A stretch of 64,000 nucleotides of DNA from Thermogemmatispora onikobensis (lineage in GTDB: Bacteria; Chloroflexota; Ktedonobacteria; Ktedonobacterales; Ktedonobacteraceae). The notes under the pieces were generated by a model that worked only from the letters and a program-made list of their open reading frames with translations, ran no database searches and was not told the DNA's origin. Location: the NCBI RefSeq assembly GCF_001748285.1, contig NZ_BDGT01000001.1:202809-266808 (forward strand). Direction: 5' to 3'. Both the position numbers and the translations under genes were made by a program. Shown piece by piece: positions 18,201 to 24,832 of the stretch; positions within the stretch are counted from its first letter, which is position 1; every line of letters begins with the position of its first letter.

Positions 18201-18403
18201 TGATCCGCAATCAGCCGGAACTGCTGGGCGAGGTGATCAGCAATACCCGCGCGCTGCTCAAGCTGGCACCAAAATATGCACCCGGGTACCGCGTGCTTGG
18301 TGACGCCTACATGCGCCAGGGCGAGTATCTCCAGGCCATGGAGGCTTATAATAAGGCGCTGACTATGACGCGCCGCGCCAGGGGTCAGGGCGCTTCTTCC
18401 TAG
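15254..18403 (+). CDS. giant TPR protein with long disordered region
   Basis: 1049 residues. About 1-235 are tetratricopeptide repeats (EALEHCQYVLSHFPHSLEAH and following). About 240-950 are low-complexity Pro/Ser/Ala/Glu and predicted disordered. About 955-1045 return to TPR helices (YDEAMQEYRIVIRNQPELLG). Inside the disordered part a short motif recurs: a tryptophan-leucine pair followed by two residues and Leu, at W394, W493, W611, W687 and W741 (for example PAWLEQL). Two threonine-centred motifs, EETVRAP and ETTMKRP, sit near the end. These look like docking or phospho-binding sites, which is inference. Probably a cytosolic scaffold. It lies 24 bp after the M16 gene and ahead of the roadblock gene. 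It could instead be secreted, but no signal peptide is seen. Confidence 0.8.
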   Translation: MLKTMSTLREYLQYTEDALSAGRIEEALEHCQYVLSHFPHSLEAHRLLGEIYLAQNRLAEAQQTFDWVLTNDPENVLAYCNRALTSERLGDVETALDCYQQAYELSRGNSQIRQEFNKLSARSGQPGFMLSRAGLARLYMRGDLLFQAIQEWEAVLAATPDRLDARTGLLEACWRDGDFERAEQIATSLLEEIPGCLKALLLLAHMTFPHNPARARELLQRAEALDPEMTMARELFSDLLTASSNDPFLTLVRKDAVLMPPPGRPAAPAAESTLSRPSPTLAEAQEAASDESEPIFGWTTPDPYPLALTTTPAPSPTPAPPSSMASQPPEAPVPSSSEAYHSSSPSWSLSGSDFSFGEQGPSWEEQPAWPPAPAAGSEEDLGLPASQSSTHPAWLDALDSTLYRQPSGSLATPASSPEPAASAAEGAAAAATPELESLDLSPHKEEAAALPEIAWSQPPTAKEESPAERQEAEEEIFPFMQEGADPEEGWPEWLKSLGAETMEESAEEPPASSLSSSGSRGAVWGEPEEVQEPKQEREAAWPADQGAQDSPVTPVSAEVDGYARLERGWPGEPAAHPTEDYIASEPAYSAPATWDELTGEEFSAPPGKPAWLEQLQASHSAFEEQEAAVGPLWPPSAPTDSSSTGTPPTPPAASIWGEESPAPSAPAPATPAASPQSSSHPEAGIPWLEQLAGWSTGPEVAAGSSTSNPSSPIHESQITRPEPEPAPAPSAQSQELPASSWLAELAAGAGQRPAEQSRPPAAAEQRLLTTLEDLEQQLYAQGFVPLQPGELAAFAQQGQGTPPSPAVPEQPQPPRTAYAPQQQPAFSPGPTPPSELEETVRAPLGQPPLQPPRYEEPRHAPEPLWPGPGSNPSLAQGPAQGPSLPSYRPDALLEDELETTMKRPVFRLQPAQNRPSAPGGRPSSPAPRPASRETPGPGPSGPSVGTGRSSEGGEANYKEHLIRGYQYQLAGAYDEAMQEYRIVIRNQPELLGEVISNTRALLKLAPKYAPGYRVLGDAYMRQGEYLQAMEAYNKALTMTRRARGQGASS

Positions 18404-18763
18404 CCGTTCGTTGACCAGGAGCAGGAACCGGCTCGCTTGCGCGCCGCCGACAGGAAGCAAGTGGACTGGCACGGCCCAGGTGAATAGAAGACGGCTCGCC
18501 CGACGATCAGGAAGAGAGGTGGACAGGTGAAGGAAGACGTCAGGAGAGCACACCGGTGCTCGCCTGGTCGGCCTCAGCTGGCCCGGCCTCCCGGCCACCA
18601 GATGTGTCGACCAGGTCAGGTTGGGCCAAGCAGCCTCATACACTCTGATCAATCAGGTCGGGCTGGTCCACAAATCGGGCCGGCTCAGGCTGGCTGCACT
18701 CTGGCGTTGAGGTGAGCGACGCTCAGCTCAGAAGAATCTAGCTACCATCCAAAGGAGTCATCA
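18404..18763. other. intergenic region before the roadblock gene
   Basis: 360 GC-rich bases with several CCGG/GGCC-rich segments but no gene. AAAGGAG directly precedes the GTG start of the roadblock gene. No promoter pair was read with confidence. Confidence 0.4.
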
Positions 18764-19117
18764 GTGGAGACGATTCTACAGCGGTTGACCGAGCTTGATG
18801 AGGTCACAGGCGTCATCCTGGTGGGTAAGGACGGGCTGATCGTCAGTGGAACATTGCATAGCGAGGATGAGGAAATGATCGGCGCCCTGTCCGCTACCGC
18901 CTTTGGCTCCCTCAGCACCTATACCAAGCAAGTAAACCAGGGCGAGATTCGCCATGCTATAATTGAAACGCAACAGGGGACGATCCAGATGGCGGAAGTG
19001 GGTGACCTGATCCTCGTCGTGACAACTCAGCAGACCCGCTCTCCCAATCTCGGACGTGTGCGCCTGGAGATGAAGAAGGCCTGTCGCCAGATTCTCCCTC
19101 TGGTGACGAGCCAGTAG
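18764..19117 (+). CDS. roadblock/LC7-domain protein
   Basis: 117 residues covering one roadblock/LC7 fold: LTELDEVTGVILVGKDGLIVSG, a central helix (EMIGALSATAFGSLSTYTKQV) and the strand DLILVVTTQQ. Bacterial members such as MglB are GTPase-activating partners of Ras-like MglA or act in surface signalling. No MglA-like GTPase gene is adjacent; the nearest GTPase is the dynamin-like one 11 kb upstream. The GTG start has AAAGGAG upstream. It lies between the TPR gene and ndk. The partner is unknown. Confidence 0.88.
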   Translation: METILQRLTELDEVTGVILVGKDGLIVSGTLHSEDEEMIGALSATAFGSLSTYTKQVNQGEIRHAIIETQQGTIQMAEVGDLILVVTTQQTRSPNLGRVRLEMKKACRQILPLVTSQ

Positions 19118-19161
19118 GTAGGAGCCTCTCCCTCCTGCGCCTTGATCAAAGCGTTGGTCTG

Positions 19162-19167
19162 TATAAT
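19162..19167 (+). promoter_or_regulatory. -10 element ahead of ndk
   Basis: A consensus TATAAT in the 80-bp gap between the roadblock gene and ndk. The best upstream match, TTGATC, is spaced only 14 nt away, so the -35 is uncertain. The predicted start would be about 24 nt before the ndk ATG. Confidence 0.5.
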
Positions 19168-19197
19168 TTGGTGGAAAGGAAGTTTTAGCTGCAAGCG

Positions 19198-19662
19198 ATG
19201 GAACGAACATTGATCATTATTAAGCCCGAGGGGGTCCAGCGCGGCCTCATCGGGCAGATTCTTGCCCGCTTCGAGCAGCGGGGTTTGAAGTTTGTTGGCC
19301 TGAAGATGCTGCAGATGTCTGCCGCGCTGGCAGAAGAGCACTACGCCGTCCATAAAGGGAAACCCTTCTATGCCGGCTTGGTGAAGCATATTACCTCTGG
19401 CCCCGTGGTGGTTGGCGTGGTCGAGGGCCGCGGCGCGATCAAAATGGTGCGGACGATGATGGGGGCAACGAATGCGGCGGAGGCCACTCCTGGTACGATC
19501 CGTGGCGATTTCGCTCTGGAGATTGGCTACAATATCATTCACGGCTCCGATGGGCCCGAGACGGCAGCTCGGGAGATCAGCCTCTTCTTCAAGCCAGAGG
19601 AGCTGCTCGATTACCGGCTGGCCAGCGAGTCCTGGCTCTATGAGGAGGAAGCGAACCAGTAA
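19198..19662 (+). CDS. ndk: nucleoside diphosphate kinase
   Basis: 154 residues, close to the usual length. It transfers the terminal phosphate from ATP to other nucleoside diphosphates through a phosphohistidine. The N-terminus ERTLIIIKPEGVQRGLIG, the segment GVVEGRGAIKMVRTMMG and the active-site motif NIIHGSDGPETAAREI (catalytic histidine in IIHGSD) are all conserved. It seems to have its own -10 element and to be monocistronic. The C-terminus is a little longer than in the shortest bacterial enzymes. Confidence 0.97.
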   Translation: MERTLIIIKPEGVQRGLIGQILARFEQRGLKFVGLKMLQMSAALAEEHYAVHKGKPFYAGLVKHITSGPVVVGVVEGRGAIKMVRTMMGATNAAEATPGTIRGDFALEIGYNIIHGSDGPETAAREISLFFKPEELLDYRLASESWLYEEEANQ

Positions 19663-20185
19663 GCAAGCTCTCGCGACTGGCTGGTAGCGCCTACCCTCTC
19701 TCTCGTTGGGCCTGCTGGCCGCTAAGCCGGCTGGCAAGGTCCAGGTCCACGGCCCGGCCCTCTGCCCGCTTGCTGGAGGTGCTGCGCCGCCACCCTCCTT
19801 CCCCACCTGGCTCTCGTGCATGCCTCGCGCTTTCTCTCTACCTGCCCTGTTCTCTATGGCCGGGCGGCTGCTCGCTCAGCACCGCCCGCCGGCTGGGCCG
19901 CTCGCCAGGGTAGAAACCGCCGCCACCCTCCTTCGCACGCTAAGCCCTGGCCCTGTTGTCCTGCATAGCTGGCAGGTCTTCCGGTCAGTCACACAGACAC
20001 CCAACCCCCGCTTATACGGCTCATACAGCACACCAGAGGGGAAGGAATAGCAAGCAGGCAGGTAGAGAGGAAGACAAGACAGGACAAGAGGCGGAGGCGG
20101 GCCGCTTCACTCGGCCTGGAGCCGGCACGGGCCACCCGCTGAGGGAGCAAGGTGCCAGGATAGTTATCAGCTCGCGACTGGCTGA
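19663..20185. other. intergenic region after ndk
   Basis: About 520 bases between convergent genes. I see no gene. It contains a G/A/C-rich tract with near-period-4 structure (CAGGCAGGTAGAGAGGAAGACAAG region, 20050-20095). No clear terminator hairpin was found. Confidence 0.4.
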
Positions 20186-20464
20186 TCAGTCGGGGTTGCT
20201 CCTCTGGCCCCCTTTTCCTTTGACTGCTTCTTTCTTCTCTGCCTTCTCCGCAAGGCGCCAACAGCATGTTTTGCTACGCAAGCAGCGATTCTGCTCTTCA
20301 AGCGTGAGCGGGGGCGTGCCTTTCATGCAGAATACCTGATACAGCGGCTCCCCCGCTTCTATATCGCTGTCAGAAAACCAGCGCTCGCGATAGAATGGGC
20401 AGCCATTGCGGTGCTTTCGCCAGTTTGGACTGTTCGCCGGGTTACTTTCAAGTGTACCTGCCAA
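20186..20464 (-). CDS. small cysteine-rich protein of unknown function
   Basis: About 92 residues if TTG 20464 is used, which has AAGGAAGGG just upstream; a TTG further upstream at 20488 is also possible. The core reads CPFYRERWFSDSDI, then QVFCMKGTPPL, then RCLRSKTCCW, giving five cysteines in a compact arrangement that could bind zinc or form an Fe-S or disulfide site. The C-terminal tail is Lys/Glu-rich. Codon use looks coding, and the composition is unlike the reverse-strand frames of this genome. I do not recognise a named family. It stands alone between ndk and the CPBP protease. Confidence 0.5.
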   Translation of the reverse strand: MAGTLESNPANSPNWRKHRNGCPFYRERWFSDSDIEAGEPLYQVFCMKGTPPLTLEEQNRCLRSKTCCWRLAEKAEKKEAVKGKGGQRSNPD

Positions 20465-20997
20465 GAATCCCTTCCTTCCTCTCAACAAACGCGCTTTCGC
20501 TTCTTCTACTCGCTCACTGTACTGGCAAGATGCGCGACAAGCGTTCTGCTCACTGAGGCCGACGAGAAGCTGGTACCTTCTCCCTGCTCATCTGCTTCTG
20601 AGTTGCCTCTCAAGGCCCGGTACGGATGAGGTGGCTGCTCCCTGCCGACAAGCTTTTCCCTCGCCGGTCTAGTGGTCTCATCCTACTGCGCAAAGGGTTG
20701 CTATGTCAAGGTGATGATGCTCCAAAGATCCATCAAAGATAATGAGAATCGCTTTTGTCTGAATAGTCATAAAGAGAGGCGATCGTTCTTTTCCACCTGT
20801 CTTTTGAGGGCCGGAGCGAGCCGCGCTTGCAGAACAGGGCAGGCATCCGCTATACTGGCGCGAGAGGCCGGGAGGTTTGTTCGCCGGCGAGCGTCAGGCA
20901 TCCGCCCAGCTCCTGGAGGGGTGGGCGGGTCCTTACCCTCTCAGCTTCCCGACAAGATTGGCGATGTCACACCGACCTGGTTTGGTTGGAGGATCTG
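20465..20997. other. divergent intergenic region
   Basis: About 530 bases between the leftward Cys-rich gene and the rightward CPBP gene. It contains the promoter at 20827-20856 and a leader of about 135 nt. No gene was recognised. A patch at 20700-20790 is less GC-rich than the surroundings. Confidence 0.45.
20827..20856 (+). promoter_or_regulatory. promoter of the CPBP protease gene
   Basis: TTGCAG (20827-20832), an 18-nt spacer and TATACT (20851-20856). The predicted start near 20863 lies downstream of the longest possible start codon of the next gene, which supports the internal GTG at 20998. Confidence 0.6.
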
Positions 20998-21909
20998 GTG
21001 AGTTTATTGTCACATCCCGACAGGGGCCCGCAGTCAGATCGCCCATCCCAGAGAAGAGAGGAAGCGCCCGTTCCCTGGTCATTTCGTGAGACCTGGCTGG
21101 CGATCTTTATTCCTCTAGTGCCCTGGCTGCTGCTCTCGCTGCTGCTCTCGCTCGGCGCCCAGCTCCAGGGAAATCGCCTGCCTGGGCCAAAGGCGCCGCT
21201 CTCGCTCCAGCAAGATCTGGAGGGGGCGCTGGCGGCGGCGCTCTCGACGCTGGTCGTGGAAGGAGCTTTCTTGCTCGTGGCGCTCTTCTTTGCTCGCCGC
21301 GCTTTGCGCCGCCAGAGTGCGCCTAGGGCTGCTGAGCCAGCACAGACCGGCGCTGGTGACGAGATCAGGTCGTCCTCTACGCTGGCAGCGGCCAAAGAAG
21401 AGCGCGTTTCTCTAGGGAGTGTGTTGCAAGCTCTTGGCCTGCGCCGCTTCCGACCGCACTTTCTCTGGCTGGTAGTAGCCTTCCTGGCGCTGCTCTATGT
21501 GGTCAACAGCCTCTACTCGGCACTGCTGGAGGGCCTCCACCTGCCGCTACAGACCAATGATCAGGTCATCCTGGAAAGCAGTCGCCTGGAGCCGCTTACA
21601 ACCGTGACTCTGCTGGTGCTGGCAGTGATCGTAGCTCCACTCTGTGAGGAGATCTTCTTTCGCGGCTTTGTCTTTCCCGGCTTACGTCGCGGCCTGGCTA
21701 CAGGCTGGGCCGTGCTGGCGAGCGCCCTGGTCTTCGGTCTGGCTCATGCCGACCTCGGCTCGTTGCCGGTGCTGATTGTCATTGGCCTGCTCCTGGCCTT
21801 GCTACGCTGGTGGAGCGGCTCCGTTTATCCCGGTTTGCTGCTGCACATGCTCAATAACGGGATCAGCGCTACGGTGATTCTGCTCTATATGCTGGGCCGG
21901 CTGCACTAA
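20998..21909 (+). CDS. CPBP-family intramembrane metalloprotease
   Basis: 303 residues from GTG 20998, chosen because GGAGG lies 5 nt upstream and the promoter overlaps the longer frame. It is an integral membrane protein with several hydrophobic segments. The CAAX-protease motifs are present: EEIFFRG (Glu217, Glu218, Arg222), a second histidine in FGLAHAD, and LLLHMLNNGIS near the C-terminus. CPBP proteins are glutamate/histidine metalloproteases that cleave within or near membranes. No bacteriocin genes are nearby. A CTGG tetranucleotide run lies just downstream. Confidence 0.85.
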   Translation: MSLLSHPDRGPQSDRPSQRREEAPVPWSFRETWLAIFIPLVPWLLLSLLLSLGAQLQGNRLPGPKAPLSLQQDLEGALAAALSTLVVEGAFLLVALFFARRALRRQSAPRAAEPAQTGAGDEIRSSSTLAAAKEERVSLGSVLQALGLRRFRPHFLWLVVAFLALLYVVNSLYSALLEGLHLPLQTNDQVILESSRLEPLTTVTLLVLAVIVAPLCEEIFFRGFVFPGLRRGLATGWAVLASALVFGLAHADLGSLPVLIVIGLLLALLRWWSGSVYPGLLLHMLNNGISATVILLYMLGRLH

Positions 21910-21944
21910 CTTTCCAGTCTGCGAGCGGCAGGCGCGCCAGCGGT

Positions 21945-21964
21945 CTGGCTGGCTGGCTGGCTGG
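21945..21964 (+). repeat. (CTGG)5 tetranucleotide run
   Basis: Five perfect CTGG units between the CPBP gene and the convergent ligase gene. Similar period-4 tracts occur in several other intergenic regions of the window. Confidence 0.8.
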
Positions 21965-22062
21965 CAGTGGAGCGCCGGGGAGCGTTTTCCCCCAGAGGGG
22001 AAGACGGGACCTGCAGACCGCAAGCGGGGCGCCTGCCGCTCCGCTGACCTGGCTTGGGCTTG

Positions 22063-23418
22063 CTAGGCGCCAGCGCGCAGCTTGCGCCGGTCCTCTACCC
22101 GTGCGCTGGCCGTCTTCGATTCGCCGCCGGTAGCGCGCGGCAGGCTATCGGGCGGCACCAACTCTACCTTGGGCGTATTGCCCGTGATCGATTTGACCGC
22201 CTCCGCCATCGCGCGGGCCAGCTCCTGGCAGCGCTCGCTCTGCTCTAGCAGTGGCCGCTCCTTGACCTCGACCTTGAGCAAGAAGGTGTCCAGCCCATCG
22301 TGGCGATCGACAATGATGCGGAAGTTCGTGCCAGTCTCGGGAAAGCGCAGCAGGGCCGCCTCTACCTGGCTGGGGAAGACCAGCAGACCGCGGATGGAGA
22401 CCGCGTCATCGGTTCGCCCTTTGATGGCTCCGATTTTCGGATGGGTGCGCCCGCAGGAGCAGCGCTCTTCCCACCAGAGACGCGAGAGATCGCGGCTGCG
22501 GTAGCGAATCATGGCTGTTCCATCGCCCGTGAGCCAGGTCCAGACGAGCTCTCCCTCCTGGCCTTCTTCAACCCATTCGCCGGTTTCGGGATCGATGCAT
22601 TCGACCAGGAAGGCATCGGCCCAGGCATGCATGCCGTTGCGTTCCTCACATTCGCAGGTCATGCCTGGCCCGAGAAACTCGGTCATGCCAAATTCGTCAT
22701 AGGCCGTAATGTGAAAGTATTCTTCCAGCTTCAGGCGGGTCTCCCAGGGCCAGGGTTCGGCGCCGAAGAGGCCGATGCGCAGTCTGGTACGAGAGAAGTC
22801 GATGCCCAGCTCGCGCGCCTTGCGCCCCAGATACAGACCAACAGAGGGCGTCATGCACATGGCCGTGACGCCGAAATCTGTGATGAATTCAAAGATACGT
22901 TCGTACTGGCGCGCATCCGAACCCATCGGGATGACCATGACGCCCATTTCCAGGGCCCCATAGTGGAAGCCAAAGCCTCCCGTTGGAAGCCCATAGCCAT
23001 AGCAGTTCAAGAGGATATCGCCGGGTCGCAAACCGACCATCCACAGCTCGCGGGCGTTCAGCTCGGCCCAGCTCTGCAGATCGCGCCGGGTGGCAAAGAC
23101 AGGTACGCTCTTGCCAGTGGTGCCACTGGTGGCGTGCACCTCTAAGGCCCCTTGCTCGCCTCCGGGCGGTACCATCGCCATACCATAGGGGTACGCCGTG
23201 CGCACGCTCTTTTTCTCAAGAAAAGGTAGCTTCTGAATATCTTCCAGGCTTTTAATATCTTCTGGCTTGACGCCAGCTTCATCATAGAGTTGACGATAGA
23301 ATGGATTCTGTCTATAGGCCCGAGCGACAAGCGCCTGCAGACGTTCCAGTTGGAGCGCGCGCAGGCGTTCGCGGGGCAGGGTTTCGATCTCTTCGTTGAA
23401 ATATTTCCGATCGCTCAT
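22063..23418 (-). CDS. phenylacetate-CoA ligase (PaaK)-family enzyme
   Basis: 451 residues from ATG 23418, preceded by GGAGGTG. The adenylate-forming signature is TSGTTGKSVPVFATRRD (about residues 100-116). Later motifs are DEFGMTEFLGPG, a Cys-rich segment with CECEERNG, and YRSRDLSRLWWEERCSCGRTHPKIGAI with GRTDDAVSIRGL. PaaK-type ligases activate aryl acids such as phenylacetate to CoA thioesters using ATP. The exact substrate is uncertain, since many paralogues act on other aryl acids. No other phenylacetate-pathway gene is adjacent, and the gene appears monocistronic. Confidence 0.85.
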   Translation of the reverse strand: MSDRKYFNEEIETLPRERLRALQLERLQALVARAYRQNPFYRQLYDEAGVKPEDIKSLEDIQKLPFLEKKSVRTAYPYGMAMVPPGGEQGALEVHATSGTTGKSVPVFATRRDLQSWAELNARELWMVGLRPGDILLNCYGYGLPTGGFGFHYGALEMGVMVIPMGSDARQYERIFEFITDFGVTAMCMTPSVGLYLGRKARELGIDFSRTRLRIGLFGAEPWPWETRLKLEEYFHITAYDEFGMTEFLGPGMTCECEERNGMHAWADAFLVECIDPETGEWVEEGQEGELVWTWLTGDGTAMIRYRSRDLSRLWWEERCSCGRTHPKIGAIKGRTDDAVSIRGLLVFPSQVEAALLRFPETGTNFRIIVDRHDGLDTFLLKVEVKERPLLEQSERCQELARAMAEAVKSITGNTPKVELVPPDSLPRATGGESKTASARVEDRRKLRAGA

Positions 23419-23647
23419 GGGCAGCACCTCCGCCACTATTCTACCATTGCTCTCTGCAGGCGTCTATGCGAGCGAGAGGGCTGGCCTACCTGGCTTGCTT
23501 GGCCAGGTAGCTGATATGGTATCATGTCTGGCGGAACGCTAACGCTACCGGGGAAGAGGTCAAGCCAAGCAAGCAGAACCACGTTTGGTGCACGCTTCCC
23601 CCTTTTTATTCCACCTGTTTTTGCGAGGAAGGAGTAGGGGTCTTTCT

Positions 23648-24319
23648 ATGGCTGAACAGGGCCTTCTGGCCGTGATCTGGGACCTGGATGGGGTGATTAT
23701 CGATAGCGCGCAGGCTCATTTCCGGGCCTGGCAGCGCCTGGCTCAAGAGGAGGGGTGGACGCTGAGCGAGGAGGATTTCCGCGCGACCTTTGGGATGCGC
23801 AACGATCGCATTCTCCCGCTGCTCTGGGGAGAGATGCCTCCCGAGCGAATTCGCGCGCTCTCGGAGCGCAAGGAAGCTTATTTTCGGGAGCTGGTGCGCC
23901 AGAACCCTCAGAGTTTGGCGCTGCCGGGAGCGTTAGAGCTGCTCCAGGCCGTGCATGAGGCCGGCATCGCGCAGGCGCTGGCCTCGTCCACGCCACCTGA
24001 GAATATCGCGCTGATCAGCGAGCTGTTGGGGCTGCAGCGCTATCTGCAGGTCCTGATTTCGGGAGAAATGGTGGAGCGCGGCAAGCCAGCCCCAGATATC
24101 TTTTTGAAGGCCGCCGAGGCATTACAGGTGCCCCCCTCCGCTTGTGTGGTCATTGAAGATGCGGTAGCCGGTATTGAAGCGGCCCATGCCGCGGGCATGC
24201 GCTGCCTGGCGGTCGCGACCACGCGCGAGCCGGAGGCTTTGGACGAGGCCGACCTGGTAGTGCGCTCGCTCTCCGAGGTGAACGTAGAGCGCCTGCGCGC
24301 TTTGATTCCTGCCTCTTGA
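23648..24319 (+). CDS. HAD-family sugar-phosphatase / beta-phosphoglucomutase-like hydrolase
   Basis: 223 residues from ATG 23648, with GAGGAAGGAG upstream. Motif I is WDLDGVIIDS (nucleophile and acid/base Asp), motif II lies in ALASSTPPENI, motif III is GKPAPDIF, and motif IV is VIEDAVAGIEAAHAAGM. The cap helices fit subfamily IA (beta-phosphoglucomutase, phosphoglycolate and sugar phosphatases). It likely dephosphorylates or isomerises a phosphorylated metabolite in the cytosol. It lies just upstream of the tRNA-Sec gene but is unlikely to be functionally linked. Confidence 0.85.
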   Translation: MAEQGLLAVIWDLDGVIIDSAQAHFRAWQRLAQEEGWTLSEEDFRATFGMRNDRILPLLWGEMPPERIRALSERKEAYFRELVRQNPQSLALPGALELLQAVHEAGIAQALASSTPPENIALISELLGLQRYLQVLISGEMVERGKPAPDIFLKAAEALQVPPSACVVIEDAVAGIEAAHAAGMRCLAVATTREPEALDEADLVVRSLSEVNVERLRALIPAS

Positions 24320-24390
24320 GAGTCCAGCCCCTTGGAGGCGCTGGACCCGCTCGCCCGATCCGCTGGCGGGCCTTCAAGCCCAAGACGGGC

Positions 24391-24419
24391 TTGCGGCTCA
24401 TGGCGCAATCGGCTATACT
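24391..24419 (+). promoter_or_regulatory. promoter of tRNA-Sec
   Basis: TTGCGG (24391-24396), a 17-nt spacer and TATACT (24414-24419). The predicted start is near 24426, giving a 5' leader of about 63 nt before the mature tRNA. Confidence 0.6.
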
Positions 24420-24488
24420 CTCACTCAGGTGGGGCGAGGTTTCTTCCTCGTCTCTCCTGGCTTTCTTCAGTCAGCGCCTGACGACTAC

Positions 24489-24584
24489 GGAGGTGTAGGG
24501 GTCCCGGTGGGCCTCGCCGTCTTCAAAACGGTTGGGGGGTCGCTGCGCGCGGTCCCTGGTGGGTTCGACTCCCATACACCTCTG
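24489..24584 (+). tRNA. selC: tRNA-Sec (anticodon TCA)
   Basis: A 96-nt tRNA that folds as a bacterial selenocysteine tRNA. It has an 8-bp acceptor stem (24489-24496 with 24576-24583, ending in a G-U pair), a 6-bp D stem (98-103 with 110-115) and a 5-bp anticodon stem around loop CTTCAAA with anticodon TCA at 24523-24525. The variable arm is long, about 9 bp. The 5-bp T stem around TTCGACT starts with a G-T pair, as in E. coli selC. The discriminator is G and CCA is not encoded. Its presence implies UGA decoding as selenocysteine, with selA, selB and selenophosphate synthetase elsewhere. No selenoprotein was recognised in this window. Confidence 0.92.
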
Positions 24585-24832
24585 CCTCCCTGTTCCCCTC
24601 GCTCTGCAGCCTCATGTCGCTCTGCGTCTGCCCTGCCCTGATGGAAGTGCCCTTCGACTGAACGCTCTACTGATCTGGTCTGCTCTGCTCCTTCCCCTTC
24701 CTGGCTATCTTTACCATCTTCTGATGCCATCCTCCCTACAAGTCGTTCTGAATCCTGTGGAGGAACATTTACCCCTTTCCAAGCGTCTCTCTATCTACGG
24801 AAATGCTTGCAAGAAGAAAGGCGCAGAAAGCA

